Origin: Convivina praedatoris
GTDB taxonomy: Bacteria > Bacillota > Bacilli > Lactobacillales > Lactobacillaceae
Assembly: GCF_933208495.1 (NCBI RefSeq)
Contig: NZ_CAKOET010000003.1
Coordinates: 124,001-188,000, forward strand
Length of the DNA: 64,000 bases
Direction of reading: 5' to 3'
Shown: piece by piece, positions 25,605-34,828 of the stretch
How the letters are laid out: each line of letters begins with the position of its first letter
How positions within the stretch are numbered: position 1 is the stretch's first letter
Made by a program: the position numbers and the translations under genes
The notes under the pieces: generated by a model
The model's input: the letters and a program-made list of their open reading frames with translations, nothing else
What the model was told of the DNA's origin: nothing
Databases searched by the model: none

Positions 25605-26961
25605 AGTAAAAATCATTGACGCCGATACCACCACGGTGGTTAGTGCCTATTTCCGCCTGCGTGGTAAGCACAGCTTCATGCTGGAATCTATGGGCCACCA
25701 AGCAGAATCATCGCGCTATTCAGTAATTGCCTTAGATCCAGTGCACGAATTTGAATCAACTGGTCATACGGTAGTGATTGACGGCCAAGCCAAAACTACC
25801 GATGATCCACTGCAGGCGTTGCAAGAATTAGTTGTTCATCAGGATGAGCCGATTGAAGGTTTGCCATTCCAGGGTGGGGCAATTGGCTATGTTGGTTTTG
25901 ATACAATTGCCGTTTATGAAAAATTAGGTAAGCAGCCAGTTAATGACCTCGGTATGCCTGATACCCATTTATTCTTATATGAAACCTTTGTCGTGTTCGA
26001 TCATCAAGCGCAAACCATGACCCTAGTGGCTGATAATGTTTATTCTGGTCGGACGGATTTGAACCAGGTGATTGCAAACTTGGAAGTTAAGTTGCATCAG
26101 GTTAGTCCGGATGAAGCTCAACAGGTCTATTTACATGAGTTAAAGCCAGAATCTAATATGACGCCCGCACAGTTTGAAGCGATAGTCGAACGGGCCAAGG
26201 AGCTAATTACTGATGGTGATATGTTCCAAATCGTGCCATCTCAGCGGTTCTCTTTTGATTTTGTTGACCAGCCCTTTGACTTTTATCGTCAATTACGGCG
26301 GTCAAATCCATCCCCTTATATGTATTTTCTAGACTATGGTGATTACCAGATTATTGGTGCTTCACCAGAGAGTTTGGTAACGGTTCGAGGGGATGTTGTC
26401 ACAACTAATCCGATTGCCGGTACCCGTAAGCGCAGTGCTGATCCAATTGTTGACCAGGAAATGGCTGATGATTTGCTTAGCAATGAAAAGGAGTTAGCTG
26501 AGCATCGCATGTTGGTTGATCTGGGTCGTAATGATATTGGTAAGGTCAGTGAATACGGCTCCGTGCAGGTTACCCGTTTGTTGGATATTGAAAAATATCG
26601 CTACGTCATGCATTTAGTGTCAGAAGTCCAGGGGAAATTAAAGGCTGATACACCAGCGATTGCTGCTTTAAAGGCAACCTTGCCAGCTGGTACCGTTTCG
26701 GGGGCTCCAAAAGTACGGGCTTTGCAACGCTTGTATGAAATGGAACCAGTTAAACGAGGTGTTTATGCCGGGGCGGTTGGTTATTTGTCCCAGGATAATC
26801 AAATGGATTTTGCCATTGGGATTCGAACGATGGTTGTCAAGAATAAGAAGGGCTACGTCCAAGCAGGTGCCGGAATTGTCTATGACTCAATTGCGGCCAA
26901 TGAATATCAAGAAACGCTCAATAAGGCTCGGGCCTTGTTGCATGTCGGAGGTTTATCATGA
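25597..26961 (+). CDS. trpE: anthranilate synthase component I
   Basis: Chorismate-utilising subunit, 454 residues. The N-terminal feedback site is recognisable (MLES followed by RYS, residues ~29-40). Catalytic-domain motifs: QIVPSQRFSFDF, LRRSNPSPYMYFLDY, GASPESLV, PIAGTRKR, LVDLGRNDIGKV, GTVSGAPKVRA and QAGAGIVYDS. It sits after trpA, in an unusual late position, and overlaps trpG by 4 bases. Confidence 0.96.
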   Translation: MRKVKIIDADTTTVVSAYFRLRGKHSFMLESMGHQAESSRYSVIALDPVHEFESTGHTVVIDGQAKTTDDPLQALQELVVHQDEPIEGLPFQGGAIGYVGFDTIAVYEKLGKQPVNDLGMPDTHLFLYETFVVFDHQAQTMTLVADNVYSGRTDLNQVIANLEVKLHQVSPDEAQQVYLHELKPESNMTPAQFEAIVERAKELITDGDMFQIVPSQRFSFDFVDQPFDFYRQLRRSNPSPYMYFLDYGDYQIIGASPESLVTVRGDVVTTNPIAGTRKRSADPIVDQEMADDLLSNEKELAEHRMLVDLGRNDIGKVSEYGSVQVTRLLDIEKYRYVMHLVSEVQGKLKADTPAIAALKATLPAGTVSGAPKVRALQRLYEMEPVKRGVYAGAVGYLSQDNQMDFAIGIRTMVVKNKKGYVQAGAGIVYDSIAANEYQETLNKARALLHVGGLS

Positions 26962-27527
26962 TTTTACTTGTCGATAATTACGATTCTTTTACCTATAATC
27001 TAGCTCAAATTGTCGGTCAGTTAACTGAAGTCCAAGTTTTACGCAATGATGATCCAGAATTGGAAGCCGTTGCCCAACAGGCCGATGGCATTATCTTTTC
27101 CCCGGGTCCAGGTTCACCCGATCAAGCCGGTCAGATGGAAGCACTGATTAAAGAACATGCCGAAGATAAACCGATGTTAGGTATTTGCCTAGGCCATCAA
27201 GCAATTGGCGAAGTCTTTGGCGGTCAGGTCGCCCATGCTCCAGAAATTCGCCACGGTAAGATGTCGCAGATGAAGACTAGTCAGTCCAAGCTGTTCGATG
27301 AAGCGCCAGATGTCGATATTATGCGTTATCATTCCTTGATTGTTGATAAAAATCACTTGCCCGCTCATTTCAAAGTGACGGGCGTCGCTACTGATGATGG
27401 GGAAGTGATGGCCATTGAGCATGATAGCTTGCCAATTTATGGGGTGCAATTCCACCCAGAATCAATCGGCACACCCGCTGGTCAGGAAATGATCAAACGT
27501 TTTGTGACAGAAGTTGAAGGGAAGTAA
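26958..27527 (+). CDS. trpG: anthranilate synthase component II (glutamine amidotransferase)
   Basis: Class I amidotransferase providing ammonia to TrpE. It is 189 residues. Begins LLVDNYDSFTYNL; oxyanion motif FSPGPGSPDQAG; nucleophile Cys in LGICLGHQAIGE; catalytic His-Glu in YGVQFHPESIGTP. It is the last gene of the operon and is followed at once by a terminator. It could also serve para-aminobenzoate synthase, as in other Firmicutes. Confidence 0.95.
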   Translation: MILLVDNYDSFTYNLAQIVGQLTEVQVLRNDDPELEAVAQQADGIIFSPGPGSPDQAGQMEALIKEHAEDKPMLGICLGHQAIGEVFGGQVAHAPEIRHGKMSQMKTSQSKLFDEAPDVDIMRYHSLIVDKNHLPAHFKVTGVATDDGEVMAIEHDSLPIYGVQFHPESIGTPAGQEMIKRFVTEVEGK

Positions 27528-27554
27528 AAAACCAGCCGAGGGGCTGGTTTTTTG
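27526..27554 (+). terminator. trp operon terminator
   Basis: AAACCAGCC/GGGCTGGTTT stem with a T-run directly after the trpG stop. Confidence 0.85.
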
Positions 27555-27555
27555 A

Positions 27556-27675
27556 TTAAATTGTAGTGTGATTGTAGTGAGCCCAACAAGAATAAATCGT
27601 AACAGTCTTTGTCGCTTTATCAATGGTGTATACCACACGATGCTGACTATTAATCCGCCTAGAATAGAAGCCGTT
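27556..27675 (-). pseudogene. YoeB-type toxin, C-terminal remnant
   Basis: The minus strand reads GFYSRRINSQHRVVYTID and continues to IYSCWAHYN before a TAA at 27556. This matches the C-terminus of the YoeB/Txe mRNA interferase family (G-[FW]-x-SRRI-x3-HR-[LV]-VY ... C-x3-HY), including the catalytic Arg and the final His-Tyr. An in-frame TGA at 27678 and loss of similarity upstream show that the N-terminal two thirds and any antitoxin are gone. It is too short to be active. It abuts the HsdR remnant. Confidence 0.72.
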
Positions 27676-27679
27676 TCAG

Positions 27680-29604
27680 CTATTAATCATCAGCAAGATT
27701 TAATTAAAGTGATGGGGGATAAGGCAACTTCTAGTGATTTAGCGGAGGCCCTGGCTAGCAATACTAAAATTATTGCTACTACAATTCATAAATTTGCCCA
27801 AATTAATAAATCTGATTGGATGACTGCCGGACCAACCGCTGATAAAAATTTTGCTATTTTAATTGATGAGGCGCATAGTTCAACGACTGGTTCCTATATG
27901 AGTGCCGTTAGCCAAGTATTAACTGAAACGGATGTTGCAGATGGTAGCATTGATGAAGTTCAAGAGGTGTCAACTGGCGATGTAATTGAACAAGAAATTG
28001 CCCGTACGGGAAAACAAGACAATGTTTCGATTATCGCCTTTACAGCCACACCAAAGGCTACAACCTTACAATTATTTGGAACGACAACAGAAGATGGTAT
28101 TGGTAAAGAGCCATTTGATGTTTACTCCATGAAACAAGCCATCGAAGAGGGCTTCATACTGGATGTTTTAAATAACTATGTCACTTATGAAACTTATTAT
28201 AAGCTCAATAAATCGATTGAAGCAGATCCAGAATTTAAGTCCACCATTGCTAAACGTAGGATTGCTAAGTTCGTTGAATTATCAGACGAGAATATTAGAG
28301 GTAAGGTTGAAATTATCATGGATCACTTTGTGACCCACGATATTATGGCTGAGCTTGGTGGTAATGGCAAGGCAATGATTGTAACTTCTGGACGAGAGGC
28401 AGCCGTTAAGTATCAACAAGCCTTTAAACGCTATATGAAGGAACATCATATCACTAGTATTGAAGCCATTATTGCTTTTTCGGGTAAAGTTGATTTAGAT
28501 AACCAAGAATTTACCGAAGCAGGCATGAACGGATTTAGTGAAGAGAGCCTTAAGGATAAGTTTGATAGTGAGCAGTACCAAGTATTAATTGTGGCTAATA
28601 AGTATCAAACTGGTTTTGACCAACCAAAATTAGTAGCCATGTATGTTGATAAGAAATTAAGAGATGTTGCTGCTGTACAGACCTTGTCACGATTAAATCG
28701 GATTGTTAAGGGCTACAATAAGAAGACTTTTATTTTAGATTTTAAAAATTCTTATGATGACATTAATAAGTCTTTTGCGCCTTACTATCGGAAAACGGTT
28801 CTATCAGAAACCATTTCACCTGCTGATATTTTAGAATTAGAGCGTAAAATTGATAGTTATGAAATTTTAGATAGTGACATAGTTCATGAATTTAATAATT
28901 TTTTGTACCAACCTAAACGTAATAGTCGAGATAAACAGAAGATGACAGCCTTGTTGAATCAAGGTTATGCTAGGGTCCAACGTTTTGATGAAAAAGAACA
29001 ATTGAATATCAAAAAAGATATTCGTAGTTTCATTAGAATGTATACTTTCTTAATTCAGGCCACTGCTTATCAAAATGAAGTTCTGCACGAAAAATATAAT
29101 TATCTCCAATCATTAGTTAAAATGATTGATGTACGTTTGGGTAATGATGATTTCACTATTGCGGATAAAATTGTCGTTGATTATATGCGCCATAAGCAAA
29201 CTGGAGAATTTCATGTAGCTGAGATGCCCGCTGAATATCAGATTAAACTTAACAAACCAAGTATTAGTGACATTTCTGAAGATCAGGAGAAAAAACTTTC
29301 TGAAATTATCGAAGAAATTAATGAACAACTTGAATTAGATATTGATGGCACAGTAGGGGTCACAGGAGCCATAGCTGTCAGAGAATTGATGAAGAAAAAT
29401 CAAAAGTTGAAACAATCGGCCCAGGTTAATTCACGAGATGATTTTAAGTTTACTTTCAATGATGAGATTGATACGGCTTTAACTGACGGTTATGCTCAAA
29501 ACCAGGATTTCTTCCAGGTGTTATTAAATAACGATGATTTTAAGAAACGTGTTGCCCAAGTTTTTGTTGATGATGTTTATAGAAGTTTAAAAGAAAAAGT
29601 ATGA
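27680..29604 (+). pseudogene. type I restriction enzyme HsdR, 5'-truncated
   Basis: An open frame runs from 27568, but its first ~37 residues are antisense to the YoeB remnant, so the true homology begins near 27680. The remaining ~640 residues carry SF2 helicase motifs of HsdR: IATTIHKFAQ, LIDEAHSSTTGSY (motif II), IIAFTATPKATT (motif III), LIVANKYQTGFDQPKL (motif V) and AAVQTLSRLNRI (motif VI). The N-terminal nuclease domain and the Walker A motif are missing, and no hsdM or hsdS lies nearby. A restriction function is not expected. The intact frame suggests a fairly recent deletion. Confidence 0.85.
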
Positions 29605-29612
29605 TTTTGATT

Positions 29613-29641
29613 AAAAAACGACCTTAACCGGTCGTTTTTCT
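29613..29641 (+). terminator. terminator after HsdR remnant
   Basis: AAACGACC/GGTCGTTT hairpin followed by TT-rich sequence. Confidence 0.75.
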
Positions 29642-29758
29642 TATTTTTCAGATAACGCTTACATTTTTCACAAAATTATCACCTAAAATCTCTCAAAAGT
29701 GGCATAATGGACTAGAGGAACCATTTTGGTACTATTGAAATTTAAAGAGGTAAATATT

Positions 29759-31447
29759 ATGTCAGCAGTTGAAGAATTAACCAACGTTGTCGGCAAGCAT
29801 CACATTATCACCGACGCATCTAAGTCATTGCGCTACCGTAAGGGATATCGTAGTGGACGGGGGGACGCTCTTGCAGTTGTCTTGCCTGGTACGTTGATGG
29901 AATTGTGGCAAGTCCTCAAAATTTTGCATGATCATAACATTATTATCATTATGCAGGCTTCTAACACCAGCCTAACTGAAGGCTCAATTCCAGCACCTGG
30001 TTACGATCGTGAATGTGTTGTGGTTAATGGTAGCCGAATTAAGGGTGTACAACTTCTCAATGAAGGGAAAGAAGTTTTGGCCTTTCCTGGAACAACTTTG
30101 TACAAATTGGAAAACACCCTTAAGACTGTCAATCGTGAGCCTCACTCTGTGATTGGCTCATCTAATTTGGGTGCTTCGGTTATTGGTGGTATTAACAATA
30201 ATTCGGGTGGTGCTTTGATTCAACGTGGTCCAGCCTATACCGAATTGGCTCTGTATGCACAGATTGATAAGAATGATGAACTGCATTTGGTCAACCACTT
30301 GGGTATTGACCTAGGTAGCACACCGGAAGAGATGATTACCAATTTGGAAAATCGTAATTTTGATATCGACCATGTAGTTGATGACAAAGAACGAGTAGGC
30401 CACAACCGTGATTACGAAAAGCGTGTTCGTGATGTTGAAGCTGATACACCAACTCGTTATAACGCCGATCCAGAAGAACTTTATGAAGTTTCTGGTTCAT
30501 CTGGAAAATTGGCTGCTTTTGCGGTTCGTTTGGACACTTTCCCTAAAGCTGAAGATTCTCAAGTCTTCTACATTGGAACTAATGACCCAGCTGTCTTAGA
30601 GCGCTTGCGTCGACACATTCTAACAGAGTTCAAGCATTTGCCAGTTTCTGGTGAGTACATGCATAAGGTTGCTTATGACATGGCTAAGAAGTATGGTAAA
30701 GACTCCCTAATCGTCATTGATACGATTGGTACGAATGCCTTGCCTTATCTATTTGGTATGAAGTCGACTACTGAACGGATTCTGGACCACGTGCCAACGT
30801 TTAAGCCATATTTCCCTGATCGTGTTTTGCAGCATATGGGTCAGATTTTCCCTAATCAATTGCCAAAACGGATGGATGAATATGCTGAAAGGTATGATCA
30901 TTACTTGCAGTTGAAAATGGCTGGCGACGATGCTATTCAAGAAGCGCGTGAGTTCTTGAAGCCCTTCTTTGAAAAAGAAGAAGGGGACTACTTCGAGGCG
31001 ACCCCTAAGGAAGCCGATCGTGTTGCCACCCACCGCTATGTGACGGCGGGGGTTGCCATTCGTTATTCGGAAGTCTTCCAAGATGATAAAATTGAAATCT
31101 TGCCTTTGGATATCGCCTTGCCACGAAATGAATTCGATTGGTTTGAGCATTTACCTAAAGAAATCGAAGACAAGATTGAATACAAGATTTATTATGGCCA
31201 CTTCCTCGACCACGTTATGCACCAAGACTACATCTTGAAAAAGGGTGTTAAGGCTCATGATGTGAAGGTTGAAATGTTGAAGTTGTTGGACGAGCGTAAT
31301 GCGATTTATCCAGCTGAGCATAACGTAGGTCATTTGTACCACGCTGCACCAGCCTTGGTTGAACACTATATGCGTAATGATCCAACCAACAGTTTTAACC
31401 CTGGAATTGGTTTAACTACCATGGAAAAGTACTGGGGTAAGTACTAA
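29759..31447 (+). CDS. dld: FAD-dependent D-lactate dehydrogenase (quinone)
   Basis: Membrane-associated flavoenzyme oxidising D-lactate to pyruvate and passing electrons to quinone. It is 562 residues from the ATG at 29759 (AAAGAGG eight bases upstream), close to the E. coli Dld length. The N-terminal FAD-binding part shows VLPGTLMELWQVLKILHDHN, MQASNTSLTEGS, VLAFPGTTLYKLEN and SVIGSSNLGASVIGGINNNSGG. The C-terminal part shows AEHNVGHLY and SFNPGIG. It supplies pyruvate that pyruvate oxidase could use. A CATAAT box lies at 29703-29708. Monocistronic. Confidence 0.92.
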   Translation: MSAVEELTNVVGKHHIITDASKSLRYRKGYRSGRGDALAVVLPGTLMELWQVLKILHDHNIIIIMQASNTSLTEGSIPAPGYDRECVVVNGSRIKGVQLLNEGKEVLAFPGTTLYKLENTLKTVNREPHSVIGSSNLGASVIGGINNNSGGALIQRGPAYTELALYAQIDKNDELHLVNHLGIDLGSTPEEMITNLENRNFDIDHVVDDKERVGHNRDYEKRVRDVEADTPTRYNADPEELYEVSGSSGKLAAFAVRLDTFPKAEDSQVFYIGTNDPAVLERLRRHILTEFKHLPVSGEYMHKVAYDMAKKYGKDSLIVIDTIGTNALPYLFGMKSTTERILDHVPTFKPYFPDRVLQHMGQIFPNQLPKRMDEYAERYDHYLQLKMAGDDAIQEAREFLKPFFEKEEGDYFEATPKEADRVATHRYVTAGVAIRYSEVFQDDKIEILPLDIALPRNEFDWFEHLPKEIEDKIEYKIYYGHFLDHVMHQDYILKKGVKAHDVKVEMLKLLDERNAIYPAEHNVGHLYHAAPALVEHYMRNDPTNSFNPGIGLTTMEKYWGKY

Positions 31448-31454
31448 GCTATTT

Positions 31455-31482
31455 GAAAAGCGGCCAATTAGGTCGTTTTTTA
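31455..31482 (+). terminator. weak terminator after dld
   Basis: CGGCC/GGTCG short stem and a T6 run. Confidence 0.5.
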
Positions 31483-31492
31483 TTTGGTCAAT

Positions 31493-31521
31493 TTGAAATT
31501 TATCGTGCAATGGTGCATAAT
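31493..31521 (+). promoter_or_regulatory. promoter of oxidoreductase operon
   Basis: TTGAAA (31493-31498), 17 bases, CATAAT (31516-31521). Confidence 0.62.
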
Positions 31522-31542
31522 GGCATTTACAAATTAATGCCA
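31521..31542. promoter_or_regulatory. inverted repeat, probable operator of the oxidoreductase operon
   Basis: TGGCATT-N8-AATGCCA, perfect 7-base arms starting at the last base of the -10 box and ending just before the AAAGGAGGG ribosome site. The geometry suits a repressor site; no regulator gene is adjacent. Confidence 0.5.
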
Positions 31543-31557
31543 AAGGAGGGCTAGCAT

Positions 31558-32406
31558 ATGACAGTCATTGACTTTAATGGCATACAATTACCCAACATTG
31601 GTATTGGTACTTGGCATATGGGCAGTGATCATCGGCGCTTTCAAATTGAGCGTGACACTATCCAAACCGGGATTGAACATGGTGCCACAGTGATTGATAC
31701 TGCTGAAATGTATGGCAATGGCGATTCTGAAATATTAGTGGGCAATGCCATTGCCCCCTATAATCGTCAGCAACTGTTTTTAATTTCTAAATTTTATCCA
31801 CAACATGCATTGAAACCTTCTTTATCGCAAGCTTTAACGGCTAGTTTAGCGCGATTACAAACGACCTATTTGGATTTGTATCTCTATCATTGGCGGGGTG
31901 AGGCACCATTAAATCAGACTGTTGCTGAATTACAAGCTTTACAGGCAAGTGGTAAGATTCGGCACTGGGGTGTGTCAAATTTTGATTTGGCGGATATGCA
32001 AGAATTATTGGATCAGCCAGGTGGTAAAACAGTTTTTGCCAATGAAGATCTCTATAATTTAGGAGAACGAGGAATTGAGTATTCCCTAATTCCTTGGCAA
32101 AATCAACGGCAAATTCCTTTGATTGCCTATTCACCAATTGATGCAGGTGATTCGCGTCATCATAATTTAGCGACGAATCCCACAGTACAAACATTAGCTA
32201 GTAAATATCGGGTAACACCATATCAAATTTTACTGGCTTGGACTGTCCGTAATCAACAGACTTTAGCTATTCCGCAAACTAGCAATCCAGACCACATGTT
32301 AGAAAATATTGTGGCCGGTAATTTAACTTTAGCAGCAGATGACCTAGCCGCTTTGGATCAAGTTTTTCCCAAGCCAAATCGGAAAGAACCACTTGCAGTC
32401 ATTTAA
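31558..32406 (+). CDS. aldo/keto reductase
   Basis: NADPH-dependent reductase of the AKR fold, 282 residues. The catalytic tetrad region is visible: DTAEMYGNGDSE (Asp and Tyr), ISKFYP (Lys), and YLYHWRG (His). The cofactor motif GVSNFD is also present. It is the first gene of a five-gene run of oxidoreductase-type enzymes (31558-35509) with gaps of 9-21 bases. The start ATG has AAAGGAGGG ten bases upstream. The substrate is probably an aldehyde or dicarbonyl; it cannot be named. Confidence 0.9.
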   Translation: MTVIDFNGIQLPNIGIGTWHMGSDHRRFQIERDTIQTGIEHGATVIDTAEMYGNGDSEILVGNAIAPYNRQQLFLISKFYPQHALKPSLSQALTASLARLQTTYLDLYLYHWRGEAPLNQTVAELQALQASGKIRHWGVSNFDLADMQELLDQPGGKTVFANEDLYNLGERGIEYSLIPWQNQRQIPLIAYSPIDAGDSRHHNLATNPTVQTLASKYRVTPYQILLAWTVRNQQTLAIPQTSNPDHMLENIVAGNLTLAADDLAALDQVFPKPNRKEPLAVI

Positions 32407-32427
32407 AATATTAAAGGAATGATATCC

Positions 32428-33084
32428 ATGGAATTTCAAAAAGTGTTGGCAGAGCGTCGCGCAACTCGTGCCTTTACTGATCAACCTATTGCGCTTGATG
32501 ATTTACAGCAAATTGTTCAGCTAGCCCAGCAGGCACCTTCATGGGTTAACAGTCAGCCCGTTCGAGTAACCATTGCTACCGGAGACACATTAGCTAAAAT
32601 GCGAAGGCAACATGCCCAATTGAATCATAATCAAGAGGTACACAGTCATTCAGTGATTCCATACCGACCTAAAAATGAGTGGGATTCGGCCGCTCAAGCC
32701 AATATGGATGATTGGTTTGAAGGTAATATTGAGCAAGTCGGCATTGATTGGCGCCAACTTTCCACAGCCGCTGCCGACCAACTGTACAATGCCCAAGCAA
32801 TTGTCTACCTGACTTTGCCTAAAAATTATTCCGAATGGTCTCTCATTGACACGGGTGCTTTTAGTCAAAATATTATGTCGGCTGCTTTGGATCGAGGAAT
32901 TGCCTCAATTCCAGCCTTTGAATTTGTGAAATATGCCGATGCTTTACGTACTAATATACAGCTACCTGATGGGCAAGTGCCTATTGTAGGAATTGGTTTG
33001 GGCTATGCCGATCAAGCTGCTGCTATCAATAAGATTCATGCCAATCGAATGCCGGTGGATGAAGTCTTAACTATTTTAAAATAA
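32428..33084 (+). CDS. nitroreductase family protein
   Basis: FMN-dependent NAD(P)H reductase, 218 residues from the ATG at 32428; an in-frame ATG at 32419 lies too close to AAAGGA. Family features: RRATRAFTDQPI near the N-terminus, APSWVNSQPVRV (flavin contact) and the C-terminal IVGIGLGYAD. It probably reduces quinones or nitro compounds. Part of the oxidoreductase operon; the next gene begins 13 bases later. Confidence 0.9.
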   Translation: MEFQKVLAERRATRAFTDQPIALDDLQQIVQLAQQAPSWVNSQPVRVTIATGDTLAKMRRQHAQLNHNQEVHSHSVIPYRPKNEWDSAAQANMDDWFEGNIEQVGIDWRQLSTAAADQLYNAQAIVYLTLPKNYSEWSLIDTGAFSQNIMSAALDRGIASIPAFEFVKYADALRTNIQLPDGQVPIVGIGLGYADQAAAINKIHANRMPVDEVLTILK

Positions 33085-33097
33085 CGGAGAAATTTTC

Positions 33098-34156
33098 ATG
33101 AAAGATACAATTTTTGTTAAAGCTGGTAAAGTTGAAATTCAAGATGTTGAAATGCCTAAGATACAAGCAGATGACGATGTCATTATTCATGTCTTGATGG
33201 CTTGTGTTTGTGGATCAGATTTATGGGCTTATCGTGGTCTTGATGACAAGCAAACCAATTCTCAAAATGGTGGACATGAGGCCATTGGAATTGTCGAGGC
33301 AGCAGGATCGGCTATCAATACTGTGAAACCTGGTGACTTCGTGATTGCGCCATTTGACCATGGATGTGGACACTGTGCTGCTTGCCTAGCGGGGTATGAG
33401 GGGAGCTGCCTATCTCATTCTGATAATTTTTCTTCTGGAAATCAGGCCGAATACATTCGCTATCAACATGGTAACTGGGCGCTAGTTAAAATACCCGGTC
33501 AGCCAAAAGACTATACACCAGCAATGATTGATTCTTTCTTAACTTTAGCTGATGTTATGCCTACTGGTTACCATGCTGCTCGGACTGCTCGTGTTGGACA
33601 GGGAGACACAGTCGTAGTTATTGGTGATGGTGCTGTTGGCTTGTGTGGGGTTATTGCTGCTAAAATGCGCGGTGCTAAGCGCATTATTGCCATGAGTCGC
33701 CATGCTGATCGGCAGAAGTTGGCTTTAGAATTCGGTGCAACTGATATTATTGCCGACCGTGGTGATGAAGCGGTTCAAAAAGTTATGGCACTCACTAATG
33801 GGGCTGGTGCCGATGCGGTGCTTGAATGCGTTGGAACTGAACAATCAACGGCAACTGCCTTTGCAGTTGCTCGTCCGGGCGCCACAGTTGGTCGAGTAGG
33901 ACTTCCTCATGGTAAGGATCAGGATTTAAGTACAACCTTTAGAAAAAATATTGCTATTGCTGGTGGTCCCGCTTCAGTGACGACGTATGATAAGAAAGTT
34001 TTGTTACGGGCAGTTTTGAATGGTGAAATTAATCCAGGTAAAGTTTTCACCGCTTCGTTTACCTTGAACAAAATTAATGATGCTTATCAGGCCATGGTTA
34101 ATCGAGAAGCCATCAAATCTGCCGTTGTGGTGAGTCCTGCTGATTTACCAAATTAA
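33098..34156 (+). CDS. zinc-dependent alcohol dehydrogenase (MDR family)
   Basis: 352 residues. Catalytic zinc ligands are seen in CVCGSDLWAYRG (Cys) and GGHEAIGIVE (His-Glu). The structural zinc lobe is visible as HGCGHCAACLAGYEGSC. The Rossmann motif is VVVIGDGAVGLCGV. It acts on alcohols or aldehydes with NAD(P). AACGGAG precedes the ATG. Third gene of the operon. Confidence 0.92.
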   Translation: MKDTIFVKAGKVEIQDVEMPKIQADDDVIIHVLMACVCGSDLWAYRGLDDKQTNSQNGGHEAIGIVEAAGSAINTVKPGDFVIAPFDHGCGHCAACLAGYEGSCLSHSDNFSSGNQAEYIRYQHGNWALVKIPGQPKDYTPAMIDSFLTLADVMPTGYHAARTARVGQGDTVVVIGDGAVGLCGVIAAKMRGAKRIIAMSRHADRQKLALEFGATDIIADRGDEAVQKVMALTNGAGADAVLECVGTEQSTATAFAVARPGATVGRVGLPHGKDQDLSTTFRKNIAIAGGPASVTTYDKKVLLRAVLNGEINPGKVFTASFTLNKINDAYQAMVNREAIKSAVVVSPADLPN

Positions 34157-34168
34157 AGGAGAATTATT

Positions 34169-34819
34169 TTGCATACTACTTTAGTAATCGGAGCACATGG
34201 AAAAGTCGGACAGCTATTAGTCCGTGATTTGGCTCAAGCTGGTCATCACGTGTTAGCTGGTTTTCGTCATGAAAGTCAATTCGAGAGTGTCGCTAAGTTG
34301 GACAATGTGACGCCTGTTGTGTTTGACTTACAAGCGCTACCAACTGATATGGCTGATTTTTACCAAGAACATGATTTAGATGAAATTGTTTTCACTGCTG
34401 GAGCGGGTGGGGCTAGTGATGCCTTAACCACTCAAATTGATTTAGATGGTGCTATTAAGTCCATGGATGCAGCGCAGGTTTCCGGAGTTAAACGTTACAT
34501 TATGATCTCTGCCGCAGGTGCTGATGATCGTAATCGTTGGGTTCGATCTGGTATCTATACCTATTTCATGATGAAGCATTATGCTGACCGCTTCTTAAAG
34601 GCTAGTGATTTAGACTACACAATTGTGCGACCAACGACGCTAACCAACGAAGCTGGTGCTGGTAAGATTGAAACGACGTTTAATTTGGATCAGTCTGGTC
34701 TTGCCATTCCACGTGCTGACGTGGCCAGCTTCGTCACGGCCATCATTGACCAGCCTCAAACACAACGTCAGGTATATGAAATTTCCGCTGGGAACCAACC
34801 CATTAATCAAGCATTTTAG
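34169..34819 (+). CDS. NAD(P)-binding atypical SDR
   Basis: 216 residues, starting with TTG at 34169, supported by AAAGGAG eight bases upstream and by the immediate Rossmann motif VIGAHGKVGQLL. Resembles YhfK/YwnB-like NAD(P)H-binding proteins (atypical short-chain dehydrogenases) with YIMISAAGADD and YTIVRPTTLTNE. Typical Tyr-x3-Lys catalysis is not obvious, so it may be a regulator or flavin/biliverdin-type reductase. Fourth gene of the operon. Confidence 0.82.
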   Translation: MHTTLVIGAHGKVGQLLVRDLAQAGHHVLAGFRHESQFESVAKLDNVTPVVFDLQALPTDMADFYQEHDLDEIVFTAGAGGASDALTTQIDLDGAIKSMDAAQVSGVKRYIMISAAGADDRNRWVRSGIYTYFMMKHYADRFLKASDLDYTIVRPTTLTNEAGAGKIETTFNLDQSGLAIPRADVASFVTAIIDQPQTQRQVYEISAGNQPINQAF

Positions 34820-34828
34820 AAACCAACT

